From: Takakia lepidozioides
Taxonomy: Eukaryota; Streptophyta; Takakiopsida; Takakiales; Takakiaceae
Length of the DNA: 64,000 nt
Assembly (NCBI GenBank): GCA_030704615.1
Contig: CM060731.1
Location: 56,028,756-56,092,755, forward strand
Reading direction: 5' to 3'
Below, piece after piece: positions 1-10,680 of the stretch (position 1 is its first letter; each line of letters opens with the position of its first letter). Below the pieces are notes generated by a model. It was not told the DNA's origin. It did not search any database and worked only from the letters and a program-made list of their open reading frames with translations. The translations under genes were made by a program, and so were the position numbers.

Positions 1-3000
1 TCAAATTCCTTGCTAAGCTGGAGGCAACTCGAGCCAGAGCTCAAGAGCTTTCTAGAGAGCTGGCTCTGGCCCTTTCGCAAAAAGAAAATCTCTCCTCAAG
101 TGTCTTCGCCTTTGTCAGCAACTTCTAGAAGATAGAGATGAAGGGCCCTGTACTCTAGCCAACTATAATAAGGCTAAATTTAATCTATGGAGCTATAGGC
201 AAGATAAGGAGAATTATTTGCGTCTTAAAGCTGGTGTCAACTGGTCCCGCAAGGGAGAGAAGATGACGAAGTACTTTTTGGTTAAAACTAAGCAAAGAAG
301 ATTGGTATTTTCTATTGCCTCTCTCACCAGGCCTGATGGCTCTGTCTCCACTCCCAAAGAGATGGCCCAAACTGCTGAAATGCATTTTGCCTCTCTGTTC
401 TCAAAAAGACCCAAATCTGTTGAAAGGGAGCAAGGTGCTCAATCCATTCTTCCTTCGGTCCCGACACTTCTAGATGATGTAGAAAAAAAGGACTTGTCTT
501 CCCCTCTCACTGCGTCTGAGTTGGCCTATGCCTTATACTCCATCAAGCTTGGAAAAGCGCCAGGGCTAGATGACTACAGAGCGCTGAAATGCATTACAGT
601 TTTAGTTTTATGACTTTGTAGTAATGGATATCACTAGATCCAATTGACCTTTTCAACGCATTATGGCAAACTATAGAGGAAGATTTTGTGGCTCTAACAA
701 ATGATATCCAGGCAAAGGGTATAATGCCATCCCAAATGTCAGTGGGGCTGATAACTCTGATCTTTAAAAAAGAAGACGGGGATGCTGTCCAACTATCGTC
801 CTATTACTGTTTTAAACACGACATACAAGATCATAGCGAAAGCTTTGGCTCTAAGGCTTCAACCTCTAAGGCTTCAACCAATTCTCTCCAGGATCATCAG
901 ACCTGAACAAACGGGATTTCTAAAGGGCAGAATGATTTTAGATAACCTGCTCCTCTGGTTAATGAGGCCATGCACCCGAGCAACTTTTAGCAATTCTTAT
1001 GCTAGATTTCGAGAAAGCTTTTGATAACATTGATTGGGATTTTCTCCACAAGGTGTTGGACAAAATTGGTATGCCTGCTTCCTTCTCTAAGTGGATTCGC
1101 ATTCTACTAAGCTCAGCGTCGAGCAAGGTGGTGGTGAACGGAGCAATCTCCAAGCCTTTCGCTCTGCATAGATCTGTAAGGCAAGGCTGCCCCTTGGCCC
1201 CTTACCTTTTCCTTATTGTTGCTGATGCGTTGGGGCATTATCTGGAGGCTAGACAGGACATTGTGGGCCTTGCTGGGGGGAATGGCTCTTCTGTCAAACT
1301 TTCTATGTATGCAGACGACACCACTCTGCTCTTGAACAACGAGTGTCAAGGCAACATCTACAGGGCTCAAGAAGCATTGCAGCTCTTTTGCACCGCCTCT
1401 GGCCTAAAAGTGAACTGGAACAAGTCGGTTGGTCTCCTCACAGAGCTTCCTCCCAACTCCAACAAAAGGCATGTCCCTCAATGGGGACAAAATCTTGGAT
1501 TGAGATGGCTTAGACCTGGAGAGACGCACACCCAGCTGGGATTCCAGGTTGGAATTGGTATAACTGAGGAGCAAAGATTTGAGCCCATCCTCCAAAGGCT
1601 GCGGAACAAGATCGCTTTCTGGAGCTCCGCGATGCTCTCCATAGCAGGTAGGGCGCTCGTCCTGAACCAAATTCTCCTTGCCTCAATATGGTTTGCAGCA
1701 TCGGTCTGGTCGCCTGGTTGTAAGCTGATTGCTAAAATTAAGGCCTTGATGAGGAACTTTCTATGGGGAGCCTCCCCCACATCTCCTTCCAAAAGAGCCT
1801 TAGTCTCCTGGTCCCATATGTGTAGGCCTAAAAAGGAAGGTGGCCTAGGGCTGATTGACCCCTCCCTTCAGATTAGTGCTCTTCTTGCGAAATGGATTCC
1901 CAGAACACTCCGACTAGGGGATAGTCCATGGTGCACTCTGGTCAGGGAACATCCCATAAGAACCACGCCATCTGGTTCTACGATGTGGATGCCCGCTCTG
2001 AAGTGGATGGTGCAAGGGCCTTTAAAAATCCAAAAGCAAGGGTTCAGAGGCGTGGAACTCCATCTGGGCTGCGTGGAATTCCATCAGACCGTATCTCCAG
2101 CAGACAAATGCAACCTGCTTTGAGGAAGCCATTTGGCAGCCTCTATTTGGGAATCGGAATCTGAACTATGAACCCCTGTCCACATGGAGTAAAAAATGGG
2201 CTATTTGGGAATCCAAGGGACTTTCTCACGTGGCCAACGTGTAGGAAAATGGTGCATTCCTCGATCCTCACCTGCTTGCTCCGCTTCTCAACTCCTCCTC
2301 CATTCGCAGTGGATGGGAGCATGTTAAACAAGGTATTTGTAATATCATACCTATGCTCACAAAAGGTGGAAGCACTGCTAGCGACCTTCCCTGTTGGTTT
2401 GGCACAGCTACGAGAGACTCTTATTTTGCCCTCTTAGCCATTGAAACGACTAACTCTCGCTGGGTGGGACTGTTGTTTAAGCCTTTACCAAATGGGACTC
2501 TGGCGTTTCTTGGAACATGGGAGATGAAACACGAAGACAGTTACCGTATCAGGGTCATGGAGATTCAGACAGGAAATCCAAATCCTAAGCCCCCGCCAGG
2601 AGATGAGATATGTTGGGCTTCAAAAACTCCCCTGCTTTGGTTCAAATGTTTTCCCCTGAGCAGGCTCCAGATGGACCCCGGTGAATGGATATGGAATGAT
2701 AATCTACAAACACCTTTTATGGGGTACACTGTGAAAATGGGTTACAAGCTGTTGTTGGGGAAAGCATGTTCATTAACAAATGGAACACAATGTGGGGTTT
2801 GAGTATGCAGGCTCATAGCTGGAACAGGTTTGGAAAGATATCTGGGCCAACCAGGGATCGGCCAAAGTAAGTGCATTCTTGTGGAAAATTGCAAATCGCA
2901 TTCTCCCGGTCAAAAATTACATCTCCGATCCTGATCTTTCGTGCATGATTTGCAATGGGGGCCATCAAGAGACGATTGAACACTGTTTGCTCTCCTGCCC

Positions 3001-3097
3001 CCTTGCCTCCAGAGTTTGGTTCCACATCACCTCTTTTTTCGCCAATTGGGAGGTTGTCCCTGCTCTATCTCCCACTCTGTTATTAACACAATTTTAA
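1..3097 (+). pseudogene. LINE (L1-like) retrotransposon ORF2 relic
   Basis: Fragments in several plus frames make a degenerate non-LTR retrotransposon ORF2 that enters from beyond the left edge. Around 218-600 is the linker before the reverse transcriptase, with the plant LINE signature GKAPGLD. The RT core lies at 999-2123: FEKAFDNIDW, then RQGCPLAPYLF, then the catalytic YADDT. A C-terminal zinc-knuckle RT-associated region (zf-RVT type) is visible at 2879-3050, with CMICNGG followed by HCLLSCPLA. Frames break near 610, 900-1000, 2120, 2440, 2800 and elsewhere, so it is dead. No poly(A) tail is visible because a DNA transposon lies directly downstream. The endonuclease domain would be left of the window. 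Confidence 0.9.
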
Positions 3098-3107
3098 GTA
3101 AATTTGG

Positions 3108-3942
3108 ACTTAACCCTTAAGTTCCCAAGCGACCTGAATGGGGTCACTTTGAATTTGCAACTCGACCTAATTTTTGCAGATCTAATCTGATGGGGCCCAC
3201 TCCTGAAGCTTTAATGACAAGGGATTTGTCTCGAGTATGATGAAAAAAACAAAATTAAGAAAAAACAAAAGCTGCGACTTACAAAAAATATCTTAGATCT
3301 CTCATTTACGTTTTGGGGCCTGAAAAGGGCTATTGACCGCTGACTCGGCAGGTAAACAAGCCCAAAACAGATTGCACTCCAAAGGCCATTTTTGGCAGAA
3401 AATTAGCAATTTTGGAAAAAGCACTTCACCTTGTGGTGTGTGAGCATTACATACACACATCCACCGTTGGCTTTTAAAAAATTTGTAGAAAAAAAAGTAC
3501 TTCATTTGGAGGCAAATTTTCTGTTGTCAATTTTGAGATTTCAACCCCCATGTAATTGCATGAATAGCAACTATAGGTGAAAAAATCAGTTGGACCTGCA
3601 ATTTAGTGGGGTCATAGCCACTCCACTATTGATTTGGAAATGGTGGGTCTTGGGGCAAGCAAAATTGGAGAAAGCTAGGTTTTGATTTGGTCAAACCGAT
3701 TTCTTTCTCACTTTTTCTTTGGGACCTGATATTTGAGGTCCGGGCCAACACTATAATCTCACAATTTCCACGGTGGACTTGGCTCATTTTTTGGTATGTC
3801 ATGCATAAATGAGCTGGGCCCATTGCTATAAGGTTGGAATCTGTGGATGATTTTTGGTAGGTTTCTAGGGGCAATTTACTGCAGCTGGGTACCCAAAATT
3901 GGTTAAAAGTCAAAAAAGGGCTTGGGAACTTAAGGGTTAAGT
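3108..3942. mobile_element. Non-autonomous TIR DNA transposon (MITE-like), 835 bp
   Basis: A perfect 23-bp terminal inverted repeat is seen: 3108-3130 starts ACTTAACCCTTAAG and 3920-3942 is its reverse complement. The flanks are TTGG (3104-3107) and TTGG (3943-3946), a candidate 4-bp target-site duplication. The interior has no ORF resembling a transposase, so it would need a transposase in trans. It lies immediately after the LINE relic and probably inserted into its 3' end. The superfamily is not assigned. The TIR itself contains a small palindrome (CTTAA..TTAAG). Confidence 0.8.
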
Positions 3943-4085
3943 TTGGTCCAGAAATAAGAAGAAATATCTTAATATGTATATTTTAAATCATTTAAATGAA
4001 TTAAAATGGTACAAATTAAATATAAATATAAATAATTGTTTATCTATTAATATGTAATATGAGCAATGAAGAAACATTATGTATA

Positions 4086-4605
4086 AACTTCATGGACAAA
4101 TCAGTACATATTTGGCTCATAAAGCAACTTCCATTGTTTACTCGACGTTTAGTAATAGTTGAATGAGATAAATTGGATGATGAATTGAACCACGCCATGT
4201 TTTGAGGTTGAACCAAAATATTTTCACAAGGCAGCTCATAAATGAACTTCGAATGTTCACTCGTTTCGTAAGTCTGGTTGAATGGAGATAAATTTGAGGA
4301 TGTATTGAGCCACGCCAAGTTTTGAGGTTGAACCAAAATATTTTCACAAGGCAGCTCATAAATGAACTTCAAATGTTCACTTGTTTAGTAAGTCTGCTTG
4401 AATGGAGATAAATTGGAGGATGTATTGAGCCACGCCAAGTTTTGATGTTGAACCAAAATATTTTCATAAGGCAGGTCATAAAAAACCTTCCACTGTTCAC
4501 TCGTTTAGTGAGTCTAGATGAATGGAGATAAATTGTGTTATGTATTAAGTCACGTCAAGTTTTGAGATTGAAGCAACATATTTTCACAAGGCAGCCACAA
4601 ATACC
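4086..4605. repeat. 120-bp tandem repeat, about 4.3 copies
   Basis: Units repeat every 120 bases: the segment beginning TTTGAGGTTGAACC recurs at 4201, 4321, 4441 (TTTGATGTTG) and 4561 (TTTGAGATTG), with a more diverged first unit from about 4086. The two central units are the most alike. Open frames across the array are by-products of the period being a multiple of three. It is minisatellite-like, with no spacer structure that would suggest a CRISPR array. Confidence 0.9.
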
Positions 4606-6169
4606 AATGAAATATGTGAACCGAACATGGCAGAATGACAGAATACCACGACATGAAAAGAAAGAGAATGGGGAGACATTGATGATAAGAAGCAATGTTT
4701 TATTTCGGAACCATGTCAATCTGAATAAGTCTCGTCCTGCGGCATGGACCAATACAAGTAACCTAAACCATTTCAATGAGAGTATCAACTTCGAGAAGGA
4801 GGGCTGAACTCCTGTCATAACACAAGACAATGTCGGACGACGTACTTATGGTGAAAATACTTTGCGGAAGGCCATTTCCCAAAATCACGAAATATCGATA
4901 AGGATGGAGGGAACATTATAAAATCTCCGTGCCTTGTTCCAAAGCTTTTCATTCGGCCAAGATTGAAAAAGTCCCTCAAATGTTGTCTCGGGTATCGTGG
5001 ATATGGTGTTGACCTCACCAAAATATTGTCCTCCAAGAATACGTCAATGAACAACGTCTCGTGCTAAGATGGAAGTTCAGCCGTACTTCTCCAAGAATTC
5101 GTGGGTCTTGCTGACTTTGAGTAAACCGTGAAGAAGATAGAAAGAAACAGGTGAATAAATAAGAGGGAGGATGCTCCTGGACCTAGGCGTGATCACGAAA
5201 GGCCGAACTTCGAAGTACGCGCGATCGCGCGAAGATAAACTGTTGTTTGCAACCGTTTACAATCAACCTCGAAGATGTTGTCAGTTGGTCGGAGTTGTAT
5301 TCTGCATGAATCCAAAGATACTTCTCACAAATTAAAAAGATGGAATTTACATTGTTTGTACAATCCACATGGGGCCAAATGTGACGATCGTCGTGTTTGA
5401 TTGAATTGCATATTATGGAACCCGTATTCAGTCACAGACGTCGATCGTATCAGTTGGTCCCCATTGGATTATTGAAACAATGTAAAATTGTTCACTTTAA
5501 ATATGTCGAAGTACTTTGAATAGGTGCACAATCTGTTTCGAACCTCATGACAACATCCTCGGTGTGGATTGAATACATAACACAATTCGATGGACAATTC
5601 TCCAGCCTCCATCCTGATCTGAATCAGCCACCATTTACAACGTAGTAATCTATTTTTTATAGCAAGAGTTAGACTGTTGTGCCATGCCAGCGCCACATTG
5701 GAGATTCCAAGGAAGTACGCGCGATCGCGCGAGTTACATCTCAAACTAACATGAACTCTAGTCGATTACAGGGCATGTTGGTTCATGCAGTTGTATATTC
5801 CCTGGAGGTAAAATGGTTAATCAACTGTGAAATACATCAATTCATCAATAAAATAGAATTTCCTCCCAAACGGCTCACAGTCAAGGCATATGTGCGAGAT
5901 CGACGTTTGTTACAACTGCTTGCAGAAGTCTGTGCACCCGATCTAATGGATACAGTCGGAGAATGATCCAACATATGACCAGTAGAGTTAGTGGAACCTG
6001 TCATTTCTGACCTTGGAGACCTAAAAGCTTCGCGTTCCCTCCGCTCCGATATCCTTTGCCGTTTTTCTCTCTTCTCCAATCGAATTTCATTCTAAACTTG
6101 ACACTTTACTGTGCGGAAGCAACACAGTCAGGAATTGTTAATGAAATAATCAATGCAAACATTGATTTC
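4606..6169. other. No recognised gene; possible intron/UTR of the FCP1-like locus
   Basis: Only short open frames without recognisable domains are present. The notable content is two copies of the perfect palindrome CGCGCGATCGCGCG at 5218-5231 and 5718-5731, exactly 500 bases apart. Given the minus-strand FCP1-like exons to the right, this may be intron or 3' UTR of that locus, but I see no splice structure that proves it. Confidence 0.4.
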
Positions 6170-6955
6170 TCAACAGTCATGTCGAGTGAAATCAGGTCTA
6201 TGTACAAATGTATTGTTTGTAGCAATGATAGACAACGCACAGAATACAGAAGAACGCATAGACGTTAGAGTACATACCGAGATAATCGGGTTCTTTTTGC
6301 GGTGGGTGCCAAACACAAGGATCAACATATCTTCTGTACCAAGACCAGTGATCGTGATTTCGGTGTAAAGGTGGGAGGGATGATTCGCAGAGTTGTGTTT
6401 GACATAATCAGCAACGGACGAAGCTCCAACCATGCCCGAGAGATAAGGCCACAATACTTTAGTGAGGTCAACCGAATCTTCATCAGTATTTGATTCCCTG
6501 AATGTGATTGGGAAGACTCCAGTATTCAAAGGGTTTCTGAGTGCCTTGGATGGGTCGTCATCCACCAGGAGAATCTGCCCCAGCCTCGCAAAATCTTTTC
6601 CCGAGAATTTCACGAGAATACTGTTAATGTCTTTAAGAAAATATTTCATTCCTGGTTTAATATGTCCACCTGTGTCTTTGCAATGCTCGACAAACCAAAT
6701 GAAGCAAAATTCTTTGATAATGTCCGGGGGAACAAAACACTCCAACATCTTGAATACAATATCCCTCTCAGCACAGGACCAAATCGCAACATGAAAATGT
6801 GTCAATGCCAGTCTAAGAAACTCCGGCACTCCAGGTCTTGGAACTACAAACGGTTGTGCGGGAACACGAATTGTAATATTCCTAAGGTGGAATCTTTGTT
6901 TAAACAACTCACCTCCTGTAGGATGTGAGCCGGCAGCACAAAAGACCATTGACAC
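6170..6955 (-). CDS. FCP1/NIF-type HAD phosphatase-like domain (domain B)
   Basis: This 261-codon frame contains the C-terminal two thirds of an FCP1 homology (NLI-interacting factor, CTD-phosphatase-like) domain of the HAD superfamily. It begins RPGVPEFL, followed by HVAIWSCAERD (equivalent to the VGVWTSA block). A WFVEHCKDTGG insert leads to KDINSIL, then ILLVDDDPSKALRNP, the acidic HAD motif that binds Mg2+. LWPYLSGM and VADYVKHN close the domain. The N-terminal DxDx(T/V) nucleophile motif is not in this frame and would have to be on an upstream exon (higher coordinate). The family dephosphorylates phospho-Ser/Thr, classically the RNA polymerase II CTD. The residues after VKHN are probably intronic or UTR. 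Confidence 0.7.
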   Translation of the reverse strand: MSMVFCAAGSHPTGGELFKQRFHLRNITIRVPAQPFVVPRPGVPEFLRLALTHFHVAIWSCAERDIVFKMLECFVPPDIIKEFCFIWFVEHCKDTGGHIKPGMKYFLKDINSILVKFSGKDFARLGQILLVDDDPSKALRNPLNTGVFPITFRESNTDEDSVDLTKVLWPYLSGMVGASSVADYVKHNSANHPSHLYTEITITGLGTEDMLILVFGTHRKKNPIISVCTLTSMRSSVFCALSIIATNNTFVHRPDFTRHDC

Positions 6956-7295
6956 TCAATACCAGCAACTTCCGTTTATGATTGCGGACAGAGCACGTGG
7001 GTTGGGATACAATGTTCTGCACCTTCCCAAATAAACCATATTTCTCGGCAATTTGACTGAAATATACAGTGCGTCTGAATACAAAATAACATCAATGAAG
7101 GACCATCTTACGTCTGCTTGCCACAAATAATATCTTGGTTATCGTACAATGAAAGAACTAATTTATGAACAGAAGGAGACCAAATAGCAGTATCTGGTGG
7201 TACGGTGTTACCGAAACACAAAACTTCAAACACGCGCGATCACGCGAGGTTCGTGTTCGACGACGGTCCTCACAGAATACTGAATTTCCGTATCG

Positions 7296-7640
7296 CTATC
7301 CGTAGCAAGACAGGACATGGAGAACAATAGAGCTGAAGGAGACAAGTTTTACCTTTGCAGGATTGACCTTTGGCTTCTTGGAAGGGTTGCAAAAGGATAG
7401 AGCCGAATGGTGAAGGGATAGCACGACGTTGGAAGCTGTTCTTTCAAACATCACCGTCTTCAAAGGGAGGTGACTCTGATGTTTCATTGACGCTACATGA
7501 TCAGGAACTGTAGGCGGTCGGGGAAATACTGAACCATTCATCGATCTGGCCGGTGTAGCCACCTCGCCCTGTGAACGGGTAAGTGCCATAACGTTTTCTC
7601 TGACCGTCGACAACGGAACTCGGTTCCTTAAGTTCTGCAC
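7296..7640 (-). CDS. Unassigned open frame inside the FCP1-like locus
   Basis: A 114-codon minus-strand frame lies between domain B and the serine-rich frame. It has no recognisable domain and is rich in Ser, Val and Pro. It could be an exon joining the two FCP1-like domains or chance open sequence. It is listed only for its position and strand consistency. Confidence 0.25.
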   Translation of the reverse strand: MQNLRNRVPLSTVRENVMALTRSQGEVATPARSMNGSVFPRPPTVPDHVASMKHQSHLPLKTVMFERTASNVVLSLHHSALSFCNPSKKPKVNPAKVKLVSFSSIVLHVLSCYG

Positions 7641-7954
7641 ATCTTGAATTGATTTCCAACGGAAAAAAAAGATTACCTTGAAATACTACTCCACTGAAGT
7701 TGTCACTTCACAGGAAGGTCAGGTTGTTGGTTTCTGGCCTGGAGTAAAGAAAGAAAATCAAAGGATGAGTAGAAGTTCAGGAAAACAATAAGACGAAAGG
7801 AGATAATTGAATTTAATCACCTGATTTCTCAGCATCTAAGGTGTCCAACCCTCGCGATCAGGCGACGCTCTAGGAATGAAGGCGTGCCGAGGACGCAAGG
7901 CAACGATAGGGGCTCCATCCGGAACCTGTATTGAGGGCGAACCAGGAGGGTGTC

Positions 7955-8545
7955 CTATGATATCTGCAACTGAAAACTCAAGAGTAGAGGTCGGCTCCAT
8001 TGAGGACCCCGAATAACTTGGGATTGCATTTTGTGATTCATTCCCACATTAGTGAAAACCTCCTCTCTGGTAACTGTGGACCCACCATTGGACATGTTCA
8101 GCCTCAAAACAGTCTCGGAGGTACATAAGGTCCGGGATTCACCGGGTGGAATTGATGACCGTGAACACAAGATGTTGTCAGCACCCTTGATACCGTCTGA
8201 TATGGTCATGTGCAAATCGTCAACAATGTCAGTAGAACTAGTTTCCGCAAGAAGATCCGCTTTGCCAGAATGGGAAACATATGGAATTGTCGAAACCAAA
8301 GTGAATATTGTATCATCAATCGGAAGACAACCAGAGGATGAACCTCGCGCGATGACTCGAGGTTCCTTTAACAAGCGGTCAAAATACGAATCGGGGAGAT
8401 AATGGAAAATGATGGACAGACAAAGGACACTTAGAGACTGTTGGGAATTCAAATCGACAGTGTTGCAGTTATTGGAACAAAATGTCAACATAAGACTGTC
8501 TTCCATAGACTCCTCTCTAGATATTGAAAAGCAATCTGAGTCCAT
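7955..8545 (-). CDS. Serine-rich open frame between the two FCP1-like domains
   Basis: A 196-codon frame, Ser/Thr/Asp-rich and without a known domain, follows domain A on the same strand. It starts MDSDCFSISREESMEDS. It may be the C-terminal or linker part of the phosphatase-like protein of domain A, or an exon joining domains A and B in one protein. The palindromic motif copy at 8345 lies inside it. Confidence 0.35.
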   Translation of the reverse strand: MDSDCFSISREESMEDSLMLTFCSNNCNTVDLNSQQSLSVLCLSIIFHYLPDSYFDRLLKEPRVIARGSSSGCLPIDDTIFTLVSTIPYVSHSGKADLLAETSSTDIVDDLHMTISDGIKGADNILCSRSSIPPGESRTLCTSETVLRLNMSNGGSTVTREEVFTNVGMNHKMQSQVIRGPQWSRPLLLSFQLQIS

Positions 8546-8561
8546 AGTATTCCATGAATAT

Positions 8562-9258
8562 TTACTTATCCCTCACTCGCAAATCACGATATTCGGAATT
8601 GGCTACGTAGTCAAGAATAAGCTTAAATTTTGGATCCTGCGCATTGTACGGTGGATAGCCTATCCTCCGTGCAGCGAGGAAACTCGAGACATTCTCGAAC
8701 TTCAGGAAGCTAAGCAAGAACATCCTACGTTTGAGAAAGAAGGAACTGTCGATGTCGATGTTCTCAAAAGTCTTGAGGAGAAGACATGATCCAGGAGGGT
8801 TCAACAAGCACTTCAATGCAGTGTCAGCAATCAGCAGAGTCAGCAATCAGCAGAGTGTTACACTGATTGTATATCCCTCCAAATCTCTGCCAAACTTTTA
8901 TGAGTGGTTTTAGAAACAGGGGAGGTTGGTCCTGCCCGGCTCGGTAATTGGGGTGTACATTGTTTGGGCAAGTGATACAATCTTCTTGCGACAATACCAT
9001 CTCCGGCCGTGGAAGACCACGAAGGAGAAAATCCAGAACGGGAGTTAGGTTTTTTAGCAACATGTAGCTCCATATACCTAAAATAAAATGCTTGTGCAAA
9101 TCCTGCCAAACTTCCCGGTACGACTCCCTTCTAAAAATTTGCCGATACCCAACAATAGCAGGAATGCTGTAATCTATTTCGGAAAACCGTGGAACAACGC
9201 CTGTGCTTTGGCGCTTCACAATTTTGCACAACACTCCATGCACGTCAAATATTATCAA
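8562..9258 (-). pseudogene. FCP1/NIF-type HAD phosphatase-like domain (domain A), frameshifted
   Basis: Read on the minus strand it starts with the HAD nucleophile region as IIFDVHGVLC, where the second Asp of DxDx is His (DVHGV), resembling the degenerate DLNG forms of plant members. YREVWQDL and FILGIWSYML follow, then KPLIKVWQRF and NTLLIADSA. The continuation, ALKCLLNPPGSCLL, is in another frame (8562-8846). The break coincides with an exact 16-bp tandem duplication, GTCAGCAATCAGCAGA, near 8822-8853. Removing one unit would restore NTLLIADTALKCLLNPP. With the altered nucleophile motif, catalysis is doubtful. Upstream there is an in-frame stop just before LIIFDV, so the start is probably on another exon. 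Confidence 0.65.
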
Positions 9259-9375
9259 TCAGGGTCCTTTGGCGGGTGGAGACCCAGGCTGTCGGATCTA
9301 TGAATGAATGATAGAGAATGCTTGACTTCATTACAATTACTTTGACGTCTGCATATTTCAGTGTGTACAATGGCT

Positions 9376-9541
9376 TGTCGTGCGCATACATATCGCTACA
9401 CAACTACATCGCTGTCCAAAACCACACAACACATGTGCACACCACACACTAGTATACCACTAGTCCAACCACTAGGCTACAACTAGTCAGTCACTAGGCT
9501 CCCACTATGCTGCCCACTATGGCAGTCACTAGTCCACACAA
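9376..9541 (-). repeat. 3' LTR-like end of copy A
   Basis: From 9376 the sequence TGTCGTGCGCATAC and the following block match the left end of copy B at 19883, while the flanks differ (TACAATGGCT versus GATGAATAGC). This marks the element edge. Copy A then contains a CACTAG-rich stretch (about 9448-9536) not seen in copy B. The junction with coding sequence at about 9541 is the internal deletion point. Confidence 0.55.
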
Positions 9542-10677
9542 TCCAATCCGTATGCAGTTGAAAGAGACGCCCCCTGATAGGTCATCTTAGGATAGGCGCC
9601 GAGGTCAACCTCGCCTTGAGCTCTTGAAAAGCTCGTTCCTGCTCATCTTCCCACTCCACTCCTGGTCCACCTTGGTCAGCTTGGTTTAGAGCCTTTGCAA
9701 TGGTACTAAATCCCTTGACAAACCGTCTATAATAATTTGCGAACTCGGCTCACATCCGTGGGGCGTGGAATTTGTGCAATGGCCTCTACCTTAGTCTGCT
9801 GTACCCCCAATCCTCTAGGATATATCATGTGACCCAGATACTCAATCTGGTTGTGGAAAAACTTACACTTCCCCGGATGCAACTTCAATCCGTGCGCTCT
9901 CAAGCGCTCTAATACCACCTGAAGGTGTCTCTCATGCTTCTCCACCGTAACACTAAAGATGATGATGTCATCTATGTAGCACCAAGCAAAGTTCACCCCT
10001 GCTAGAATCCTATCCATGACTCTCTGAAACTTTGCAGGAGCATTCTTAAGCCCAAATGGTAAGAACCACCACTGATATAGGCAATCCTTGCCATGCTCAT
10101 TGATCCCCTAGAATGTCGTCTTCTGCTTGTCCGCCTCCTTGATTGGCAACTGGTGATATCCGGATCGTAAATCCAAAGTGCTAAAGACCTTAGCATGCCC
10201 GATGACATCAAATATCTCCTCTGGTGTTGGCATGACATACTTATCGGACTTGGTCTGACGATTTACAGACCGGTAATCACCGTACATACATCTCTCCGTC
10301 CAATTGCCATAGACATCCTTCTTGGCTGGCATCACTGTGGCTGAAGCATACTCTCCACCAGAGAACTCCACCAAACTTGCCTCCCAGAGATCTTGAGTCC
10401 TCATCTGAATCAAAGACCTCTCCATGTCACTGTATCTATAGGGTCTCCGAAAGATTGGCGTGTCAGTGGCCAACTCAATACGGATCTCTTGACCCTTCAG
10501 TGCTCCCAAGTTCTTCAAACTGAAGGCAAAGCAATTCCTGTAAGACCTCAGGAACTGACGTATACGTCATCTCTTTCCTCCAGTGACAATGGGTCCAATG
10601 TCAGGCTCTCAATTGTCCTCCGTAACTGCAACCTTAAGTCCAGTGGGCTTAGAGGTAGAGGACGCGTCCAGTGGTTG
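9541..10677 (-). pseudogene. Reverse transcriptase (with RNase H start), copy A
   Basis: The RT is read in 10518-10108 and then 10017-9727. It shows KVFSTLDLRSGYHQLPI (palm motif), FLPFGLKNAPAEFQ in the matching frame, and an intact catalytic YIDD at about 9970. A frameshift lies near 10108, and a TGG-to-TGA stop lies between the methyltransferase stop and the RT start, where copy B has NNWEP. The RNase H is truncated at the deletion junction (9541). The frame of the RT start is the same as that of the upstream protease-methyltransferase ORF (162 bases, 54 codons, from the stop codon to the first recorded RT codon). Confidence 0.85.
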
Positions 10678-10680
10678 TTA
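10672..10680 (-). promoter_or_regulatory. Candidate readthrough stop, TAA-CAA-CCA
   Basis: The protease-methyltransferase frame ends with TAA (10680-10678), followed by CAACCA, which fits the CAR-YYA context of tobamovirus-type leaky stops. The same position in copy B is TAG-CAA-CCA (23366-23358). In both copies RT follows in the same frame. The function is inferred from position and context only. Confidence 0.5.

Larger units (their letters stand above)
5218..8360. repeat. Dispersed GC-rich palindromic motif, five copies
   Basis: CGCGCGATCGCGCG is perfect at 5218-5231 and 5718-5731, both preceded by GAAGTA. Degenerate versions occur at 7233-7246 (CGCGCGATCACGCG), 7851-7864 (TCGCGATCAGGCG core) and 8345-8358 (TCGCGCGATGACTCG). 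The first and third also share the upstream ACTTC(G/A)AA. They stand out in otherwise AT-rich DNA. The core GCGATCGC is palindromic. Function is unknown. Confidence 0.6.

Noticed and set aside
4086-4605. Regularly spaced repeat as a CRISPR array
   Set aside because: The whole 120-bp unit repeats without variable spacers, there are no cas genes, and the genome is eukaryotic.
5218-5231. HIP1 octamer implying cyanobacterial DNA
   Set aside because: The surrounding sequence is AT-rich eukaryotic-type DNA with plant-type genes; five copies of a palindrome do not indicate transfer.
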